A DNA stretch of 50,263 nucleotides from an uncultured Acidobacteriia bacterium (GCA_903925975.1 CAIYHG010000179.1:1-50263); one strand, 5' to 3'. Positions 1 to 9,525 are shown, counted from the first letter of the stretch. Program-made: numbers and translations. Notes: generated by a model from the sequence alone, not told the origin.

Positions 1-1666
1 TGGCTTCGTCCGCGGTGGAAGCGCGCATGTTCGTCTGCTTCTTTTCCTTGATGATGTTGCAGGTGATGTCCATGTCGCGGGCGTTTTCGCCGACAACCAT
101 GCCCTCGTACACCTCAGTGCCCGGCGCGACGAACATCTCGCCGCGTTCCTGCAAATTGAAGATGGCGTATGCCGTTGTCTTGCCGGGGCGGTCGGCGACA
201 ATCGCTCCCGTAGGACGCGAGGGGATATCTCCCTGCCAATCGATGTAGCCCGCGAACAGCGAGTTCATAATGGCCGTGCCGCGCGTATCGGTGAGGATTT
301 CGCTGCGCAGCCCGATCAACCCGCGCGAGGGTATGTTGAAGTCCAGGCGGACGCGGCCGGAGCCGTGGTTCACCATCTTGAGCATCTTGCCCTTGCGCTG
401 CCCCAGCTTCTCGATCACCACGCCGATGTAGGTTTCCGGGCAATCGATTACGAGCAGTTCCAAAGGTTCTTCGAGCTTCCCACCGACGGTGCGCGTGAGG
501 ATCTCGGGCTTGCCGACCATCAACTCGTAACCTTCGCGGCGCATCATCTCGATCAGGATGGCGAGTTGCAATTCGCCGCGGCCCATTACTTTGAACGTGT
601 CGTGCCCCAACTCCTCCACGCGAATGGAGACGTTGGTTAGTAGTTCCTTATCCAGGCGGTCCCGCAGATTGCGCGACGTTACCCACTGCCCCTCGCGTCC
701 GGCGAACGGGCTGGTGTTGATGGTGAAGGCCATCGCGATGGTGGGTTCGTCGATCTGCACCTGCGGCAGCGGCGCGGGCGTTTCGGCGCTGGTGACGGTT
801 TCGCCGATGGTGATGCCTTCCACGCCGGCGATGGCCAGAAGGTTGCCCGGGCTGCCGATGGTCTCGTCTACGCGCTTCAGTCCCTCGAAGGAATACAGCT
901 TGGTGATGCGCGTGGTCTGCAGCGACCCGTCGCGTTTGACAATGCCGACGGTATCGCCGTAGCGCAGAGTGCCGTTGAAGACGCGCCCGATCGCCAACCG
1001 CCCCAGGTAGTCGCTGTAATCCAGATTCGCCACGAGCATTTGCAGCACGCCCTCGGGGTCGCCCACGGGCTCGGGAATGTGTTCGAGGATGGCGTCGAAT
1101 AGCGGGCGCAGGTTGGTCGAGGGATCGTCCATCGAGCTTTTCGCGACGCCGGTTTTGGCGACAGTGTACAGAACCGGAAAGTCGAGTTGATCTTCGGTGG
1201 CGTCGAGATCGATGAAGAGATCGTAGACCTCGTTCAGAACCTCCTGCACGCGGGCATCGGGACGGTCGATCTTATTGATCACCACGATGGGCGGAAGCTT
1301 GGCTTCTAGCGCCTTCATGAGCACGTAGCGGGTCTGGGGCAGCGGCCCCTCGCTGGCATCCACCAGCAGCATGACGCCGTCCACGATCTTCAGCGCCCGC
1401 TCCACTTCGCCGCCAAAATCGCTATGGCCGGGCGTATCGACAATGTTGATCTTCACGCCGTGGTATTGCACGCCGGTGATTTTTGCGAGGATGGTGATGC
1501 CGCGCTCGCGCTCCAAATCGTTGGAGTCCATGACGCGCTCGACATGCTCCTGGCCCTCGCGGAAGATGCCGCTTTGGTTGAGCATGGCGTCCACGAGCGT
1601 TGTCTTGCCGTGGTCCACGTGGGCAATGATGGCGATGTTGCGGATCTTCGAAGTTGCTTTTTCCAT
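1..1666 (-). CDS. typA: TypA/BipA ribosome-associated translational GTPase (C-terminus cut by window edge)
   Basis: About 555 residues are visible; the gene runs off the left edge so the C-terminal end is missing. The N-terminus starts [20 protein letters not shown]. The GTPase motifs are clear: P-loop HVDHGKTT at residues 16-23, the RGIT switch I near 55-58, DTPGH at 77-81 and NKID further on. EF-Tu-like domain II and EF-G-like domains follow, including the stretch [18 protein letters not shown], typical of TypA. The family binds the ribosome under stress and helps large-subunit assembly. The ATG at 1666 is the only sensible start, placed just before the P-loop segment, although no strong Shine-Dalgarno is seen. 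It stands alone on the minus strand, 220 bp from the end of glnE. Confidence 0.96.
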   Translation of the reverse strand, partial: MEKATSKIRNIAIIAHVDHGKTTLVDAMLNQSGIFREGQEHVERVMDSNDLERERGITILAKITGVQYHGVKINIVDTPGHSDFGGEVERALKIVDGVMLLVDASEGPLPQTRYVLMKALEAKLPPIVVINKIDRPDARVQEVLNEVYDLFIDLDATEDQLDFPVLYTVAKTGVAKSSMDDPSTNLRPLFDAILEHIPEPVGDPEGVLQMLVANLDYSDYLGRLAIGRVFNGTLRYGDTVGIVKRDGSLQTTRITKLYSFEGLKRVDETIGSPGNLLAIAGVEGITIGETVTSAETPAPLPQVQIDEPTIAMAFTINTSPFAGREGQWVTSRNLRDRLDKELLTNVSIRVEELGHDTFKVMGRGELQLAILIEMMRREGYELMVGKPEILTRTVGGKLEEPLELLVIDCPETYIGVVIEKLGQRKGKMLKMVNHGSGRVRLDFNIPSRGLIGLRSEILTDTRGTAIMNSLFAGYIDWQGDIPSRPTGAIVADRPGKTTAYAIFNLQERGEMFVAPGTEVYEGMVVGENARDMDITCNIIKEKKQTNMRASTADEA

Positions 1667-1839
1667 GAATTCAGTACCGGCGCGGCGTCGAAGCGGCGGA
1701 ATTACGCGCTTTTATGGGGTCAAGACATGCGCACAGGGCGCGCAAGCTGCTCTGGAAGGGAGTACCACCGGGTAATCCAGCGAAGCTCTGCTCTCCGACT
1801 ACGTCTCTCTATAGTAGCGGAGCGGCGGCGGAAGCGCCA

Positions 1840-1869
1840 AATGCCGTTCCGGGCGGGGGGAGCGGCATT
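1840..1869 (-). terminator. Candidate hairpin terminator after glnE
   Basis: An 11-bp stem, AATGCCGTTCC at 1840-1850 and GGAGCGGCATT at 1859-1869 with one G-U pair, closes an 8-nt GC loop and lies 18 bp after the glnE stop. There is no real T-run on the minus strand, so it may only be an mRNA-end hairpin. Seen in sequence; the role is inferred. Confidence 0.35.
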
Positions 1870-1886
1870 GAGAGGCGGCGCGGCGC

Positions 1887-4706
1887 CTACTTGCCGAACA
1901 GCCGGTTAAAAAACGCCCGGTTCTTCTGGCGGATCGACTGAAGGCCGCTTTCGAGCGGGCCCTGCCGGAGACTCTCTGGCGCCCATCGCCTCACGAGGCT
2001 GGTCAGCACGCCCACTTGCCCTTGCGCCGTCGGCAGCCTGCCTTCGGCGTGTCCGGAGGAGAGGCGCAGGCCATGATCGATGGCGCGATAGAACGTGGCT
2101 GCGTCTCGCAGAAAAACGGCGTCCTCACGCTCCAGATGGCCCATCTTCTCGATCACGTCGATTCGCTCCGGCGTGTTCAGCACCTTGAAGAAGATGCCGG
2201 CGCCCTTCAGCCGCAGAAACATCAGCGCGAAATCGATATCGTAGTAGCCGCCCACGCCCGCCTTGAGCGGGTTGCGCGCGCCTTGTTCCTTTTCGAGCCG
2301 CGCCCGCATCGCCCCCAGTTCTTTGCGCGAACGCATGCTCTGGCCGTACCGCCGCCAGTCGACCTCCTGCAGTTCGGCGAGGAACCGGGTGGCTCTGTCC
2401 AAATTACCCGCCACGGCGCGGGCCTTCATATAGGTGATGCCTTCCCATGCCTCGGCGTAATGCTCGAAGTAGCTCTTATAGGCGCCTTCGGTTTGCACCA
2501 GGTCGCCCTCCCGGCCGTTGGGCCGCAGGCGCGTATCCACGGCGAACATGACGCCTTCGCCGGTATAGGAACTCATGGTGTGGATCATGCGTTCCGCCAC
2601 GCCGGTCCAGAAGACCTGCTCGGCGGCGTCGCTATCGGGGATCACGAAATTCAGATCGGCGTCGGAGCCCAAATCGAACTCGTGCATTCCCAGACGGCCC
2701 AGGGCAATCACCATCATCTGGTCGCGCGCTTCGTAACCGGGATTCGCTGGAGGCGGCGCTTCCCGAAGCGCTACCCGATAGGCGGATTGAATCACCCAGT
2801 CCGCCAGGGCCGAGGTTTCCGCCAGGGTCTCGAAGATGGGCCGGGGCCCCAACATGCTCCGGCTCTGAACGCGCAGCATCTGCCAGCGGTATTCCCGGCG
2901 CAGCGCCGTTGCGTCGTCGAACGGCTCGGCGCCGAGGTCCAGGTCCTTCCCGAGTTCCTTCAGTTCGTCAGGGTAGCGGAGCAATTCATCGGCGAAGTAA
3001 GGGCTGTGTTCGAAGATATCGAGCACGGCCGCGCGCAGGTAGGAATCCGTTTCGAGCCGGTTGAGAATGCCGGGGGTGGCAAAAGCCTTCTCCAGAAAGT
3101 GCTCGAAACGTTCCCGTCCGCGGTGCAGGCCCGAAGCAGCCAGCGCCTCCCCCAGCCGGGGCGCGCGCTGATCTAGGAACCGGGTGATGTTGCTCGCGGG
3201 CGCAATCGACGGCGGCTCTTCCACGTCGGCCGCCGGCAGCGCTTCCGGCATGGCGGTATAGTACATCGGCTTCTGCGCATGGATCACGCGCTCGTACATC
3301 TCTAGCACTGCCGATTGGTGTTCCCCGATCTTGACGATCAACTCCTCGCCCGTGGCCAATGGCGGCAGCTTGCGGGCAAGCTTATCCAGTTCCTCTAGAT
3401 CGGCCGGCAGCGTGTGCGTCTGGCGATCTTCCTCCAATTGCAGCCGGTGCTCCACGTTCCTCAGGAATTGATACGCATTGGCCAGGCGCGCGTACTCCAC
3501 CCCGGAGAGCAGGGTCTTGTCGCGCAACCGGAAGAGCGCCAGCTGCGTGCCGCCGTGCCGCACCCAAGGCTCGCGCCCGCCGTGCAGCCGTTGCAGGCAC
3601 TGCACCAGGAACTCGATATCCCGAATGCCGCCAGGGGCCAGTTTCACGTCGAGCCCGGTTCGCTTCTTGGCAGCCACCTTCTCGCCAATGCGCTGGCGCG
3701 TCTCCGACACGGCCTCGACGGCGCCGAAATCGAGCGAACTCTGATAAATGAACGGCTCTACGAACTCCAGCAACTTCTGGCCTGGGGCGAGATCGCCCGC
3801 CGAGACCCGCGCCTTGATGAGCATCTGCTTTTCCCAGTCGCGGGCGCGCCGCTCGTAGTACGATTCCGCGCCTTCCTCGGAAATGCAGATTTCGCCCAAG
3901 GTGCCGTCGGGCCGAAGGCGCAAGTCCACCCGGTAGCACAGGCCTTCGGCGGTGTAGGTAGATAGCAGCCGGATGTATTCGTTAGCAACCTTCTTATAGA
4001 ACTCTTTGTTGCTGACGGGCTCCGGCCCGTCGGTCTCGCCGTTGCCGCCGTAAATGAACATCAGGTCGATATCGGAGCTGTAGTTCAGCTCCCTGCCGCC
4101 GAGCTTTCCCAGCGAGATCACGGAGAACCCGCACTCGCTGCCATCCGCCAGGCGCGGCCGGCCGTGCCGCGCCACGAATTCTTCGCGTATCCGGCGGTAG
4201 GCCACATCCAGGATGCCGTCGGCGAGGTTTGACAGTTCCTCCGTGACGTCCGAGAACGCGGCCACGCCAAGCAAGTCACGCAGCATGATCCGCAAGATCC
4301 GGCGCCGCCGGAATTGCGCCAGCAAGATGGCCTCCGGCGCCCCGGGACGGTCTGCCAGGAACGTAATCAGCCGGGCGGAGTATTCCTCCGCGTTCAGCAC
4401 GCGGTAGAGGCTGGTGGAAGTGGATACCTGCAGAATGCGCTCCGGAAAACGCATCAGCGCATCGGAGAGGAACTTGCTGTTCGAGAAGACGGTGATGGCG
4501 CAACGCAGCGCGGCGGGCGAGCTAGCGATCCGGTCGAATGCGGCCGGCGATTCCTGCCGCAGCCGTTCCAGATAGAATAGGGCCGCCTCCACGTCCGGCG
4601 ACCCGGCAAGCAGCAATTGAATGCGCGTCGCAATGCGTTCCGGAAGTCCGCCCGCAAGGCGCATCCGCGAAATAGAACTCTCGATTGACTCAGGCAACGA
4701 CTGCAA
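1887..4706 (-). CDS. glnE: Bifunctional glutamine synthetase adenylyltransferase/deadenylase
   Basis: 939 residues, the usual length for GlnE (about 940-950). The enzyme adds AMP to glutamine synthetase and removes it, tuning ammonia assimilation in response to PII and glutamine. Two tandem nucleotidyltransferase domains are visible. The N-terminal adenylyl-removing domain carries GGRELNYSSDIDLMF at about residues 203-217. The C-terminal adenylylating domain carries GSDADLNFV near residues 675-690, with the paired aspartates intact. A central helical segment links them. The start MQSLPESIE gives a full-length N-terminal helical region. It appears to be a single-gene unit: a hairpin-repeat cluster lies upstream and typA downstream. 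No PII or glutamine synthetase gene is in the window. Confidence 0.95.
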   Translation of the reverse strand: MQSLPESIESSISRMRLAGGLPERIATRIQLLLAGSPDVEAALFYLERLRQESPAAFDRIASSPAALRCAITVFSNSKFLSDALMRFPERILQVSTSTSLYRVLNAEEYSARLITFLADRPGAPEAILLAQFRRRRILRIMLRDLLGVAAFSDVTEELSNLADGILDVAYRRIREEFVARHGRPRLADGSECGFSVISLGKLGGRELNYSSDIDLMFIYGGNGETDGPEPVSNKEFYKKVANEYIRLLSTYTAEGLCYRVDLRLRPDGTLGEICISEEGAESYYERRARDWEKQMLIKARVSAGDLAPGQKLLEFVEPFIYQSSLDFGAVEAVSETRQRIGEKVAAKKRTGLDVKLAPGGIRDIEFLVQCLQRLHGGREPWVRHGGTQLALFRLRDKTLLSGVEYARLANAYQFLRNVEHRLQLEEDRQTHTLPADLEELDKLARKLPPLATGEELIVKIGEHQSAVLEMYERVIHAQKPMYYTAMPEALPAADVEEPPSIAPASNITRFLDQRAPRLGEALAASGLHRGRERFEHFLEKAFATPGILNRLETDSYLRAAVLDIFEHSPYFADELLRYPDELKELGKDLDLGAEPFDDATALRREYRWQMLRVQSRSMLGPRPIFETLAETSALADWVIQSAYRVALREAPPPANPGYEARDQMMVIALGRLGMHEFDLGSDADLNFVIPDSDAAEQVFWTGVAERMIHTMSSYTGEGVMFAVDTRLRPNGREGDLVQTEGAYKSYFEHYAEAWEGITYMKARAVAGNLDRATRFLAELQEVDWRRYGQSMRSRKELGAMRARLEKEQGARNPLKAGVGGYYDIDFALMFLRLKGAGIFFKVLNTPERIDVIEKMGHLEREDAVFLRDAATFYRAIDHGLRLSSGHAEGRLPTAQGQVGVLTSLVRRWAPESLRQGPLESGLQSIRQKNRAFFNRLFGK

Positions 4707-4745
4707 TTATATCGGACGGCGGGCGTTGGGCCGAGAACCCGTGGC

Positions 4746-4844
4746 GCAGGCGCTCTCAGCCTGCAGTCATCGGCTTCAGCCGATGATGCCGGGCAAAGCC
4801 CGGCTGCTCCCGCTACCGCGAAGCACCAAATCAAGGCTTCGCGG
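4746..4844. repeat. Cluster of four short palindromes (REP-like)
   Basis: Four hairpins follow one another in the glnE-etfA gap: GCAGGC/GCCTGC at 4746-4764, CATCGGC/GCCGATG at 4768-4785, GCCGGGC/GCCCGGC at 4788-4804 and CCGCGAAGC/GCTTCGCGG at 4816-4844. All stems are perfect and loops are 3-11 nt. The style matches the intergenic element at 9405-9525, but the GTGGGGC end is not seen here. The gap otherwise holds no gene. Confidence 0.6.
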
Positions 4845-4932
4845 GGCCGAGAGTTGTTCCGGCCCCTGGAAAGGCGGCTCGACAGCCGGCTCTCGAAGCC
4901 TGGCGGCTTGCGCCACAGGAGGGCGTGCCAGG

Positions 4933-5943
4933 TCAGGCGCCTAGCAGTTGGTTCAGCTTCTCTACCACCTCAAAAGCATCGGCCACGTACAAGACATCGG
5001 CTTTACCGCGAGCCCAGCCGCAGTTGGCGTCCAGGTTGATGGCGCGCCGCTCGTTGACGAAGCGCCACCCCACCACGTGCGGCTCTTCGCCGTGGCAACA
5101 CGTGGAGAGGCCCTTTTGGTGACGCGGCGTGGAACCGGTCTGGCCGATCTGGTTGAGATGGGTCATGAACTTCAAAACGGCTTCGCCTTCGCCGCTCTGG
5201 TCCACCAGAGACTTGCTGCCGCCGAGCGATGCTTGCGCCCCGCGCAGGAATCCGAGAATCAGGCGCTCGGCATCGGCGGTGTGCGTCGCTCCATCGGCCT
5301 GCTTCTTGCTCCAGCCGGCGCCGGCAACGAACAGCAGCTTCGCATCGGGGCGAATGGTCTGTTCATCGGCCTTGGGGGCGCGGATGCCGCTGAAAGTGGT
5401 GCGAGTGCCGTCGGCGTTCACTGCCACCGTTTCCACGGAGGCCGCGCCGGGCGCTCCGCTCCAGGCGGGATAGCAGCCCGCATCGAGCAGGATGAACCAC
5501 GGCCGTTGCGAGCGGGTGAGTGTGGCCTCGATGCGCTGGCGATAGAACCAGCGATTCACGGCGGGGGCGCCGTTCAAAACGGAGACAGCCGTGGCGTGCG
5601 TGTCAATGCGTCCTTCCAGGCGGTAGGCCACGCCCGGAAGCGCGCGGGCCCAACGCGAAGTGGATGTGGCCAGCGTGATGGCGGCGCCGGCTGCGCGGCA
5701 AAGCGCCTCGGCCGCGGCCGCGTCGGTGGAGTACCGGGGCTGTGAAAATGCTTCGCCCGAGACAGCCAGGATGCGGGAGGCCCCGCAGCCGGCGATCTGG
5801 TTCGCGGCAGCTTCCACGGCCGCGCCCACCAACCCGATAATCAGCTCGCCGCCCAGTTCCTTCGCGGCGGTAAGCGCTTCGAGGGCCGGTTTCGCCAGGG
5901 TTCCATCGGTTTCGGTATGAGCCAGCAGCAGAATGGTTTCCAT
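4933..5943 (-). CDS. etfA: Electron transfer flavoprotein, alpha subunit (divergent)
   Basis: 336 residues from the ATG at 5943, which has a good GGGAGG ribosome site and overlaps the end of etfB so the two are translated together. ETF accepts electrons from acyl-CoA and related dehydrogenases and passes them to a quinone reductase. The N-terminal domain (METILLLAHTETDG, then an ELGGELIIGLVG segment) and the C-terminal QIGQTG and INLDANCGW...VADAFEVVEKL blocks fit ETF-alpha. However, the segment after QIGQTG that normally holds the GISGAIQH-type FAD-binding loop is replaced by RHQKGLSTCCHGEEPHVVGW. It could bind FAD in another way or be a specialised ETF. The family call is sure; conventional function is less so. 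Confidence 0.82.
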   Translation of the reverse strand: METILLLAHTETDGTLAKPALEALTAAKELGGELIIGLVGAAVEAAANQIAGCGASRILAVSGEAFSQPRYSTDAAAAEALCRAAGAAITLATSTSRWARALPGVAYRLEGRIDTHATAVSVLNGAPAVNRWFYRQRIEATLTRSQRPWFILLDAGCYPAWSGAPGAASVETVAVNADGTRTTFSGIRAPKADEQTIRPDAKLLFVAGAGWSKKQADGATHTADAERLILGFLRGAQASLGGSKSLVDQSGEGEAVLKFMTHLNQIGQTGSTPRHQKGLSTCCHGEEPHVVGWRFVNERRAINLDANCGWARGKADVLYVADAFEVVEKLNQLLGA

Positions 5944-5944
5944 G

Positions 5945-6757
5945 TTAGTCCTCCCGAACCCAGGCGATGATTTCGCGCGCAATCTCTTCGGCGGGCATGT
6001 TCTTCACCACCCGCGTTTCCCGCTGCTGCTTGGGCAGGCTGACGGATGCGTAACTCAACCCGGCATTCGCTCCCGGCGCGGCTTTGGCGCGCTGCAGCGC
6101 AGGCATGATGGTCCGCATGTTGGCCATGCCTACCTGGGGGTTATTGCGCGGTTCGGGCAGATTACCCGTGGCCCAGCCGAGCACGGCCGGCGGAGCGGAG
6201 CACACCGAAACCTGGTGCTTACCGCCTTCGACGCGCTCCAGAATTTCCATTCCGCCGTCGGCCAGAATTTCGATCTGGTCCACGCCGAAGAATTGCTCCG
6301 TGATGCCGAGCCGCTCACCCACCATCTGCATCGTGGACCCGGCCCCGCGGGAAGCCGATTCCCAGCCGCCGAAGACCAGCAACCGGGTCTTATCGAGGCC
6401 CGCGATGCCCTGGATAGCGCCGGCCAACGCCGCCGCGGTCTCAAAGGAATCCGCGAATCCGGAGGACGGGCCATCGAGCGCCACCAGCTCAAACGGAACC
6501 TTTTGCGCCACGGTCATCATGACCTGCTGCAATTTGGCTTTGGGCCCCTGGCTCACCAGCCATACTTTGCTGCCGGGCGTTTTCTGCGCCAGGTTGGCCG
6601 CTTCGAACAAAGCGTGCCCGGCCCAGGGGTCGAGCACGGCGGGCAGCATCATTTCATTCTTCAGGGACGGTCCGGCAGCAGCCGTGACCGGTTCAAGGGT
6701 CTGTAGCGGGTCAGGAACAATGCTCCCGCAGACCACGATTTGAAAGGGATTGCTCAT
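5945..6757 (-). CDS. etfB: Electron transfer flavoprotein, beta subunit (divergent)
   Basis: 270 residues from the ATG at 6757 (MSNPFQIVVCGSIVPDPLQ), preceded by GGAGG ten bases upstream; longer in-frame extensions lack this. ETF-beta normally binds AMP and docks partner dehydrogenases. Family features seen: LDPWAGHALFEAANLAQK in place of the usual NEWDRFALEEA-type helix, the AMP-loop region GWESASRGAGSTMQMVGERL, and the C-terminal signature region EPRNNPQVGMANMRTIMPA. The acidic AMP-loop residues common in other ETF-beta proteins are altered. It sits 98 bp after fabI on the same strand and is coupled to etfA. A TATACT box (minus strand, about 6775-6780) just before the ribosome site may be its promoter. 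Confidence 0.83.
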   Translation of the reverse strand: MSNPFQIVVCGSIVPDPLQTLEPVTAAAGPSLKNEMMLPAVLDPWAGHALFEAANLAQKTPGSKVWLVSQGPKAKLQQVMMTVAQKVPFELVALDGPSSGFADSFETAAALAGAIQGIAGLDKTRLLVFGGWESASRGAGSTMQMVGERLGITEQFFGVDQIEILADGGMEILERVEGGKHQVSVCSAPPAVLGWATGNLPEPRNNPQVGMANMRTIMPALQRAKAAPGANAGLSYASVSLPKQQRETRVVKNMPAEEIAREIIAWVRED

Positions 6758-6855
6758 TTTGGACGAACCTCCAGTATAATCGGGCTGCTTTCCCGGTTGC
6801 CACCCACCTGTGGAGGAATTCGTCAAACCGTGCAGAAGGGCGCGGGCCCGGCCGG

Positions 6856-7626
6856 CTAGAATCCCATCAACTGCATGCCCGCATCGACGAACAGAATGTT
6901 TCCGGTCACGCCGCGAGCCAGGTCGCTGGCGAGAAACACGGCAGCGTCGGCGACCTCGTCCGGGTCGGTATTCCGGCGCAGCGGCGCCCGGGTCTCCACG
7001 GTATCCAGAATGGACGAGAAGTCCTTGATCGCGCGCGCGGAGACGGTCTTGACCGGTCCCGCCGAGATGGCGTTCACGCGGATTCTGCTGGGGCCCAGTT
7101 CGCTCGCCAGATACCGCATGCCGGCTTCGAGGGCGGCTTTCGCCACGCCCATCACGTTGTAGTTCGGAACTACGCGCGTGGAGCCGAGGTAGGTCAGCGT
7201 GGTGATGGAACCGCCCCGCGTCATCATAGGCGCTACGGCGCGGGATACGGCGATCAGCGAATAGGCGCTGACGTCCTGCGCCAGCAGGTAGCCGGAGCGG
7301 CTGGTTTCGACGAACGGACGGGTCAGGTCTTCCTTGTTAGCGAACGCCAGGCTGTGGACCACGGCGTCAATCGGCCGGTCCAAGGCTCGCAGAGATTCCG
7401 TAAGCGCCGCCAGTTCCTCGTCTTTGGTGACGTCGCACGGCAGGATGGCAACCGCATCGAGATCCTGCGCCATCTCCTCGATGGCAGCGCGCTGGCGGTC
7501 TCCGAGGTAGGTCAGCGCCAGGCTTGCTCCCTCTCTGGCAAACGCCTGGGCGATGGAATAGGCCAGGCTCCACTTGTTCGCGATCCCCAGTACGAGGGCC
7601 AGCCGGCCCTCCATTAGTTTCGACAT
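6856..7626 (-). CDS. fabI: Enoyl-[acyl-carrier-protein] reductase (NADH), FabI type
   Basis: 256 residues, normal for FabI. It catalyses the last reduction of each fatty-acid elongation cycle. A Rossmann fold starts with LVLGIANKWSLAYSIAQAFA, and the FabI pattern is complete: Tyr146 in TLTYLG and Tyr156-x6-Lys163 in NYNVMGVAK, at the same numbers as the E. coli enzyme. The C-terminal GNILFVDAGMQLMGF is typical. The start MSKLMEG at 7626 is preferred; an in-frame ATG four codons later is possible. The etfBA pair follows on the same strand, which makes a lipid-metabolism link possible but unproven. Confidence 0.95.
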   Translation of the reverse strand: MSKLMEGRLALVLGIANKWSLAYSIAQAFAREGASLALTYLGDRQRAAIEEMAQDLDAVAILPCDVTKDEELAALTESLRALDRPIDAVVHSLAFANKEDLTRPFVETSRSGYLLAQDVSAYSLIAVSRAVAPMMTRGGSITTLTYLGSTRVVPNYNVMGVAKAALEAGMRYLASELGPSRIRVNAISAGPVKTVSARAIKDFSSILDTVETRAPLRRNTDPDEVADAAVFLASDLARGVTGNILFVDAGMQLMGF

Positions 7627-7760
7627 CGTTCTTTACAGAGTACCAGCAGAGGCCTCGGGCGGATTAGCCCCGCCGGCTGAGCGCTGCCGCTCGTGCTCTT
7701 CGCGGGTCCTGAGGCTGAAGCGGTCAATGGCGCGGTCCACCGCCAGCACGCCAGCTAAAT

Positions 7761-8200
7761 GATCCGTGGTGGGGGGATCGCAACTTCGGGATCTTTTCGA
7801 TTGCGTGGGCGGCTTGCCAGCGGGGCCTGGGAGTGATTGGGCGACTGACCGAGGCGCGCGCGCTCAAGTTGGCGGGTGAGCCGAGAAGAAAGAATTGCTC
7901 ACGGCGGTGGCGGCCTACAATCTGGTGCGCGCGATCATGGCCGTGGCGGCGTGACGCCACGGCTTGTCACCCCGACAACTCAGTTTTTCGTTCGTGATGA
8001 ATGTAGTGAATGCCCGTTGGCACAAACTGCAAACGGCGTCCAACGACACGAGTTGTCAACGGGAGGTCTTGGCGATACTCAACAGAGCCGCCCAAGGGAC
8101 CCACCCCAAACGGACGAAACCAAGATCGTACCCGCGCGCGGCTTGGAGGCACAGTCAGCTATTCGCCGCCCGCAGCGAGCGCCCCGATGCGACTATTTAA
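7761..8200 (+). pseudogene. Decayed C-terminal half of an IS4-family transposase
   Basis: Reading from 7761, the frame gives DPWWGDRNFGIFSIAWAACQ followed by GVIGRLTEARALKLAG, the DRNF block of IS4-type DDE transposases. Near 7889 the frame shifts and continues as ELLTAVAAYNLVRAIMAVAA, then an in-frame TGA at 7952-7954. After that it reads RHGLSPRQLSFSFVMNVVNA and KRTKPRSYPRAAWRHSQ to a stop at 8198-8200. The part between KLAG and ELLTAV that should hold the third catalytic acid and the YREK region is missing. The gene is therefore dead: one frameshift, one nonsense codon, an internal deletion and no N-terminal half. Family call from recognised motifs, not from a search. Confidence 0.75.
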
Positions 8201-8213
8201 GTGGCATTGGGCC
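8193..8213 (+). mobile_element. Right terminal inverted repeat of the IS4-type remnant
   Basis: TATTTAAGTGGCATTGGGCC (8194-8213) directly follows the transposase stop. Read from outside inward on the other strand it is GGCCCAATGCCACTTAAATA. This closely matches the outer end of the separate N-terminal remnant at 25111-25131 (GGCCCAAGGCCACTCAAATA), with 18 of 20 positions the same. The two therefore look like IRR and IRL of one element family. Confidence 0.6.
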
Positions 8214-8236
8214 GAGGGCCTGCGCCACAACGACGC

Positions 8237-9391
8237 TCAGTATTTCTTGAGCTCTTCCACCAGCGCGTTGAGGCCGCGCTTGCGGTAGAGATCGGTGAGG
8301 CGCTGTTCCTCGGCGGAGGGGGCAATTAGACCCATCAGGGAGCCGTCTTCCAGGTTGCGGCGCGTGGGCACCCACATCTTGCCATCGGCGAATTCCACCT
8401 GGCTGACGAAGCCGGTGAGGCCCTGAATATCAACGGGCTGGCCCTCATGCGAGAGCTTCAGGGCGGTATCCTGCACCACGCGGGCGGTCTGCCCCGGACG
8501 CAGGATCAGGTCCGGGTCGGCAACCGGCAGCGAGGCGGCCAGGTACTGCCGGCCGGATTTGTCGCGCACCAGCCACCCCAGTTCCACATACTTCACGACG
8601 CGATTGGAGTTGTTCACCACCTGCACACTGGGGCCGCGGGCTTCGTTGCCCGCAACCCGCGCCCATCCGCTGACGGGGGCTACCGGGGAATCGGGGAATT
8701 GGAGAAACGCAAACTGCTGCGTGTGCTCGGCCGAAGGGGCGGCTGAACTGACCGCCGGACCGCCGCGGACGACGCGGGCATCCAGGCGCGGACGTTCCGC
8801 CTGGCGCGTCAGGCTGTCGAGCACCGCCTGCTGCAATCCGGGGGCGCCGTTTTGGCTCAAAACGCGCTTGAAATATTCGCGGTCGCGTTGGGCCTCCATC
8901 TCCCATGCGGTCATGGTCCGCTTGGAGTTCAGGCGGTCAGGGCCGAAGAAAGAGAGATCGGCAAACAATACGCCGTCGAGGTTCACTTCCACGAGCGGGC
9001 CGTTCAGCGCCTGCGTGGGCCGCATGAGCTGCATGTCGATGCGGGCGGGAAACGTCTCGCCCGGGCCGATGTGCAGGCTGGGATACGAAACCGACCCCTT
9101 GCCGCCGATGGTGAGTTCCTGCGCCACCACCCGCAGCGTGATGCCGCGGATCTGGCTCTGGCTGATATTGCGAAGCGAAAGGGATAAGTGCAGATCGAGA
9201 GCCATGGCGGCGCCGCGCGAGGTGACGCTAGAGGGGCCGGCGGCCATCGAAAGCACTGCCACGGGCGAGTTGTCCGGAAACTTGACGTTGATCGAGCCGC
9301 CGGGCAGCGGCCTGTCCTGAGCCGCCAAACCAGCGGCGCCGAGAAGGCCCAGCAGCGCTATCGCCCCGATCCTACCAGTGTGCGTCCGCAA
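8237..9391 (-). CDS. Secreted protein of unknown function, third gene of a sigma/anti-sigma cluster
   Basis: About 384 residues if translation starts at TTG 9391, which gives a short basic start (RTHTGR) and a hydrophobic stretch IGAIALLGLLGAAGLAA ending in AQ, a clear signal peptide. An ATG-started frame further upstream would have to read through a hairpin repeat (9405-9525) and overlap the end of the anti-sigma gene, so it is unlikely. The mature part has two beta-rich regions. One contains LDLHLSLSLRNISQSQIRG; the other contains VQVVNNSNRVVKYVELGWLV. Both look like domains describing interactions of extracellular strands, with an alanine/proline linker between them. No enzyme motif is seen. 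It follows the sigma and anti-sigma genes on the same strand, so it may belong to their regulon or modulate the anti-sigma factor. Confidence 0.7.
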   Translation of the reverse strand: MRTHTGRIGAIALLGLLGAAGLAAQDRPLPGGSINVKFPDNSPVAVLSMAAGPSSVTSRGAAMALDLHLSLSLRNISQSQIRGITLRVVAQELTIGGKGSVSYPSLHIGPGETFPARIDMQLMRPTQALNGPLVEVNLDGVLFADLSFFGPDRLNSKRTMTAWEMEAQRDREYFKRVLSQNGAPGLQQAVLDSLTRQAERPRLDARVVRGGPAVSSAAPSAEHTQQFAFLQFPDSPVAPVSGWARVAGNEARGPSVQVVNNSNRVVKYVELGWLVRDKSGRQYLAASLPVADPDLILRPGQTARVVQDTALKLSHEGQPVDIQGLTGFVSQVEFADGKMWVPTRRNLEDGSLMGLIAPSAEEQRLTDLYRKRGLNALVEELKKY

Positions 9392-9404
9392 CGATGACTG
9401 TTTT

Positions 9405-9525
9405 GTGGGGCAGGCACTCCTGCCTGCAAGCCGCCTCTCAGGCGGCTTTTCCGAGGTTGGCGACTGTTTTCGCTGGAGAAGAGCGCCTGCTGAAAGCAGG
9501 CGGCAGCCAGGATTGGCTGCCCCAC
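9405..9525. repeat. REP-like intergenic element with GTGGGGCAG...CTGCCCCAC ends
   Basis: The ends GTGGGGCAG (9405-9413) and CTGCCCCAC (9517-9525) are perfect inverted copies. Inside are further short hairpins: CAGGCA/TGCCTG, GCCGCC/GGCGGC, GCCTGC/GCAGGC and GCAGCC/GGCTGC. It separates the anti-sigma gene from the downstream secreted protein. Related ends occur near 20973, 22690, 24707 and 32971. Confidence 0.65.

Noticed and set aside
7952..7954. In-frame TGA in the transposase remnant as a selenocysteine codon, given selB in the window
   Set aside because: The gene also has a frameshift and a deletion, no SECIS-like hairpin follows, and the position is not catalytic. The TGA in the other remnant (25026-25028) is likewise best read as decay.
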